This document shows positions 62,742 to 64,000 of a stretch of DNA of 64,000 nt, one piece after another. Position 1 is the first letter of the stretch; every line of letters begins with the position of its first letter. Made by a program: the position numbers and the translations under genes. Origin of the DNA: Paracoccus hibiscisoli (GTDB taxonomy: Bacteria > Pseudomonadota > Alphaproteobacteria > Rhodobacterales > Rhodobacteraceae). The stretch is from positions 1 through 64,000 of the forward strand of contig NZ_SUNH01000019.1 in assembly GCF_005048265.1 (NCBI RefSeq), read 5' to 3'. A model generated the notes under the pieces. It saw only the letters and a list, made by a program, of their open reading frames with translations, was not told the DNA's origin and searched no databases.

Positions 62742-63794
62742 TCAGGCTGTGTGAAACGATGGCTGTGCGTGGTGATGGGCCGCCGCGTCGCGCCGCAGCC
62801 CGGTGGTGGCGTCGAACAGATGCAGCGCGTCCGCGCCCCATCCCAGATGCACGGCCCGGCCCGGCCCGATGCCGGGTCGGCCCTGCAGGCGCACCGCGAC
62901 ATGCGGCCCGCCGATATCGACGGAGAGGATGCTGTCCGCTCCGAAATATTCCAGCTGCACGACCTGCCCCGGCATGCCCTGCGGGGCCAGGGCGATGTCC
63001 TCGGGGCGCAGGCCCGCCAGCACGTCCTGCGGCAGATGCGCCCCCGCCTGTCCCAGGTCGGCCACGGTCAGCACGTTCATGGGCGGCGCACCGATGAAGC
63101 GGGCGACAAAACTGCTGGCCGGGCGGGCATACAGCGCGTGCGGCGTGTCGAACTGTTCCAGGCGGCCGTCGCGCAGCAGGGCCACGCGGTCGGCCATGCT
63201 CATCGCTTCGGTCTGGTCATGGGTGACGAAGATCATCGTCAGCCCCAGACGGCGCTGCAGGGCGCGGATTTCGGCCCGCATCTCGGCGCGCAGGGATGCG
63301 TCCAGGTTCGACAGCGGCTCGTCCAGCAGGCAGATCGGCGCCTCGGCGATCAGCGCGCGCCCCAGGGCCACGCGCTGCTGCTGGCCGCCCGACAGCTGTG
63401 CGGGGCGGCGGTCCAGCAGCCGGTCCAGCCCCAGCAGCGGGGCCACGCGCGCCAGCTTGTCGGCCTGGGCGCGGCGGGACTCTCCGCGGACGGACAGGCC
63501 GAAGGTGATGTTCTGCCCGACCGTCAGATGCGGGAACAGCGCGTAGGACTGGAACACCATCGAGATGCCGCGCTGCGCGGGCGGGGTCGCAGTCACGTCG
63601 CGCCCGTCCAGCCGGATCGCGCCGGATGTGGGCGCCTCCAGCCCCGCGATCAGGCGCAGCGTGGTCGATTTCCCGCAGCCCGACGGGCCCAGCAGGGCGA
63701 CGAATTCGCCCTCGCGCACCTGCAGCGACAGATCGCGCAGGACCGGGGTGTCCCCCCAGGATTTGGTCAGCGCATCAAGGGTCAGGATGGGCAT
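62742..63794 (-). CDS. ABC transporter ATP-binding protein (UgpC/MalK-like)
   Basis: 350 residues. GPSGCGKST (P-loop, about 36-44), Q-loop FQSYALFPHL, signature LSGGQQQRVALGRAL, Walker B ICLLDEPLSNLD and switch FVTHDQTEAMSMADR are all present, followed by the regulatory OB domain (ARFIGAPPMNV, then GLRPEDIAL). It energises the UgpA/UgpE channel and lies 9 bases after the regulator gene. Confidence 0.93.
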   Translation of the reverse strand: MPILTLDALTKSWGDTPVLRDLSLQVREGEFVALLGPSGCGKSTTLRLIAGLEAPTSGAIRLDGRDVTATPPAQRGISMVFQSYALFPHLTVGQNITFGLSVRGESRRAQADKLARVAPLLGLDRLLDRRPAQLSGGQQQRVALGRALIAEAPICLLDEPLSNLDASLRAEMRAEIRALQRRLGLTMIFVTHDQTEAMSMADRVALLRDGRLEQFDTPHALYARPASSFVARFIGAPPMNVLTVADLGQAGAHLPQDVLAGLRPEDIALAPQGMPGQVVQLEYFGADSILSVDIGGPHVAVRLQGRPGIGPGRAVHLGWGADALHLFDATTGLRRDAAAHHHAQPSFHTA

Positions 63795-63803
63795 TGGCGG
63801 TCC

Positions 63804-64000
63804 TCAGGCAAAGATGATCTTGCGCGCCAGCGCATCGGGGATGGTCCCCAGGCAGTCGCGGCAGGCCGTGTCGGTGACGATCCGGTCGACCGCCTCCAGC
63901 GGCGCGATGACGGCCAGCGCGCTGCGCGTGAACTTGGAATGGTCGGCCACGACGATCACCTCCTGCGCGATCTCGATCATGGCGCGCTGCGCCTCGGCCA
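63804..64000 (-). CDS. DeoR/GlpR-family transcriptional regulator (C-terminal part)
   Basis: The last 65 residues are visible; the gene continues beyond the right edge. VVADHSKFTRSALAVIAPLE, followed by a VDRIVTDTACRD segment, is the conserved end of the DeoR sugar-phosphate sensing domain. Such regulators respond to a phosphorylated metabolite. It sits at the head of the Ugp-like operon and probably controls it. Confidence 0.85.
   Translation of the reverse strand, partial: AEAQRAMIEIAQEVIVVADHSKFTRSALAVIAPLEAVDRIVTDTACRDCLGTIPDALARKIIFA

Overview
The window looks like chromosome from a GC-rich alphaproteobacterium of the Rhodobacterales, probably Paracoccus or a close relative. The evidence is the strong G/C bias in third codon positions, the many 1-, 4- and 8-base gene overlaps, and the gene families present: TAXI-type TRAP transporter, ThyX, SdhE, an LdtR-like MarR regulator, a host-attachment protein and short Fe-S carriers. 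Assignment rests on reading the translated products; no search was run.

Layout. 1-586 is a less GC-rich stretch ending at the 3' end of a tRNA-Gln gene, possibly the edge of an integrated element. 756-6489 holds a flavoprotein and, on the minus strand, a four-gene capsule-export operon (kpsT-like, kpsE-like, kdsA, MscS channel with BON domain). 6650-13375 carries a uracil-DNA glycosylase relative, a TAXI TRAP transporter with a universal stress protein, and fhs. 13380-21870 is mostly housekeeping (RF3, transglutaminase-like protein, OsmC, dGTPase, IscA/ErpA type, exonuclease III, CDF exporter) plus one AT-richer orphan gene after prfC. 22112-33211 has a short BCCT-like membrane protein behind a palindrome, a YejA-like binding protein coupled to an entericidin-like lipoprotein and a CsbD-like protein, a probable small RNA, 3-hydroxybutyrate dehydrogenase, aspartate aminotransferase, SdhE, an LdtR-like regulator, glyoxalase I, ThyX and a frameshifted outer-membrane protein. 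33274-37995 is a peptide/nickel-type ABC importer whose -10 region is overlapped by a palindrome.

Two regions stand out. 39661-51281 encodes two very large adjacent proteins (1147 and 2724 residues) of unknown function; the larger has an embedded OmpA-like domain, a long beta-rich segment and three tandem repeats of about 140 residues. Immediately upstream on the same strand, 51418-57809 is a compact petrobactin-type siderophore locus: AsbA, an AsbB-AsbC fusion, an AsbD-AsbE fusion and AsbF. The six enzymatic functions of the Bacillus asb operon are packed into four overlapping genes. No transporter or receptor for the product lies in the window.

58175-64000 is a seven-gene operon: DeoR-type regulator, Ugp-like ABC importer (ATPase, binding protein, two permeases), GpdQ-like phosphodiesterase and inositol-monophosphatase family enzyme. 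The set fits uptake and stepwise breakdown of a glycerophosphodiester such as glycerophosphoinositol. Two genes (at 73-274 and 31545-32121) are interrupted at runs of G, so either the assembly has homopolymer errors or these are real lesions or slippery sites.
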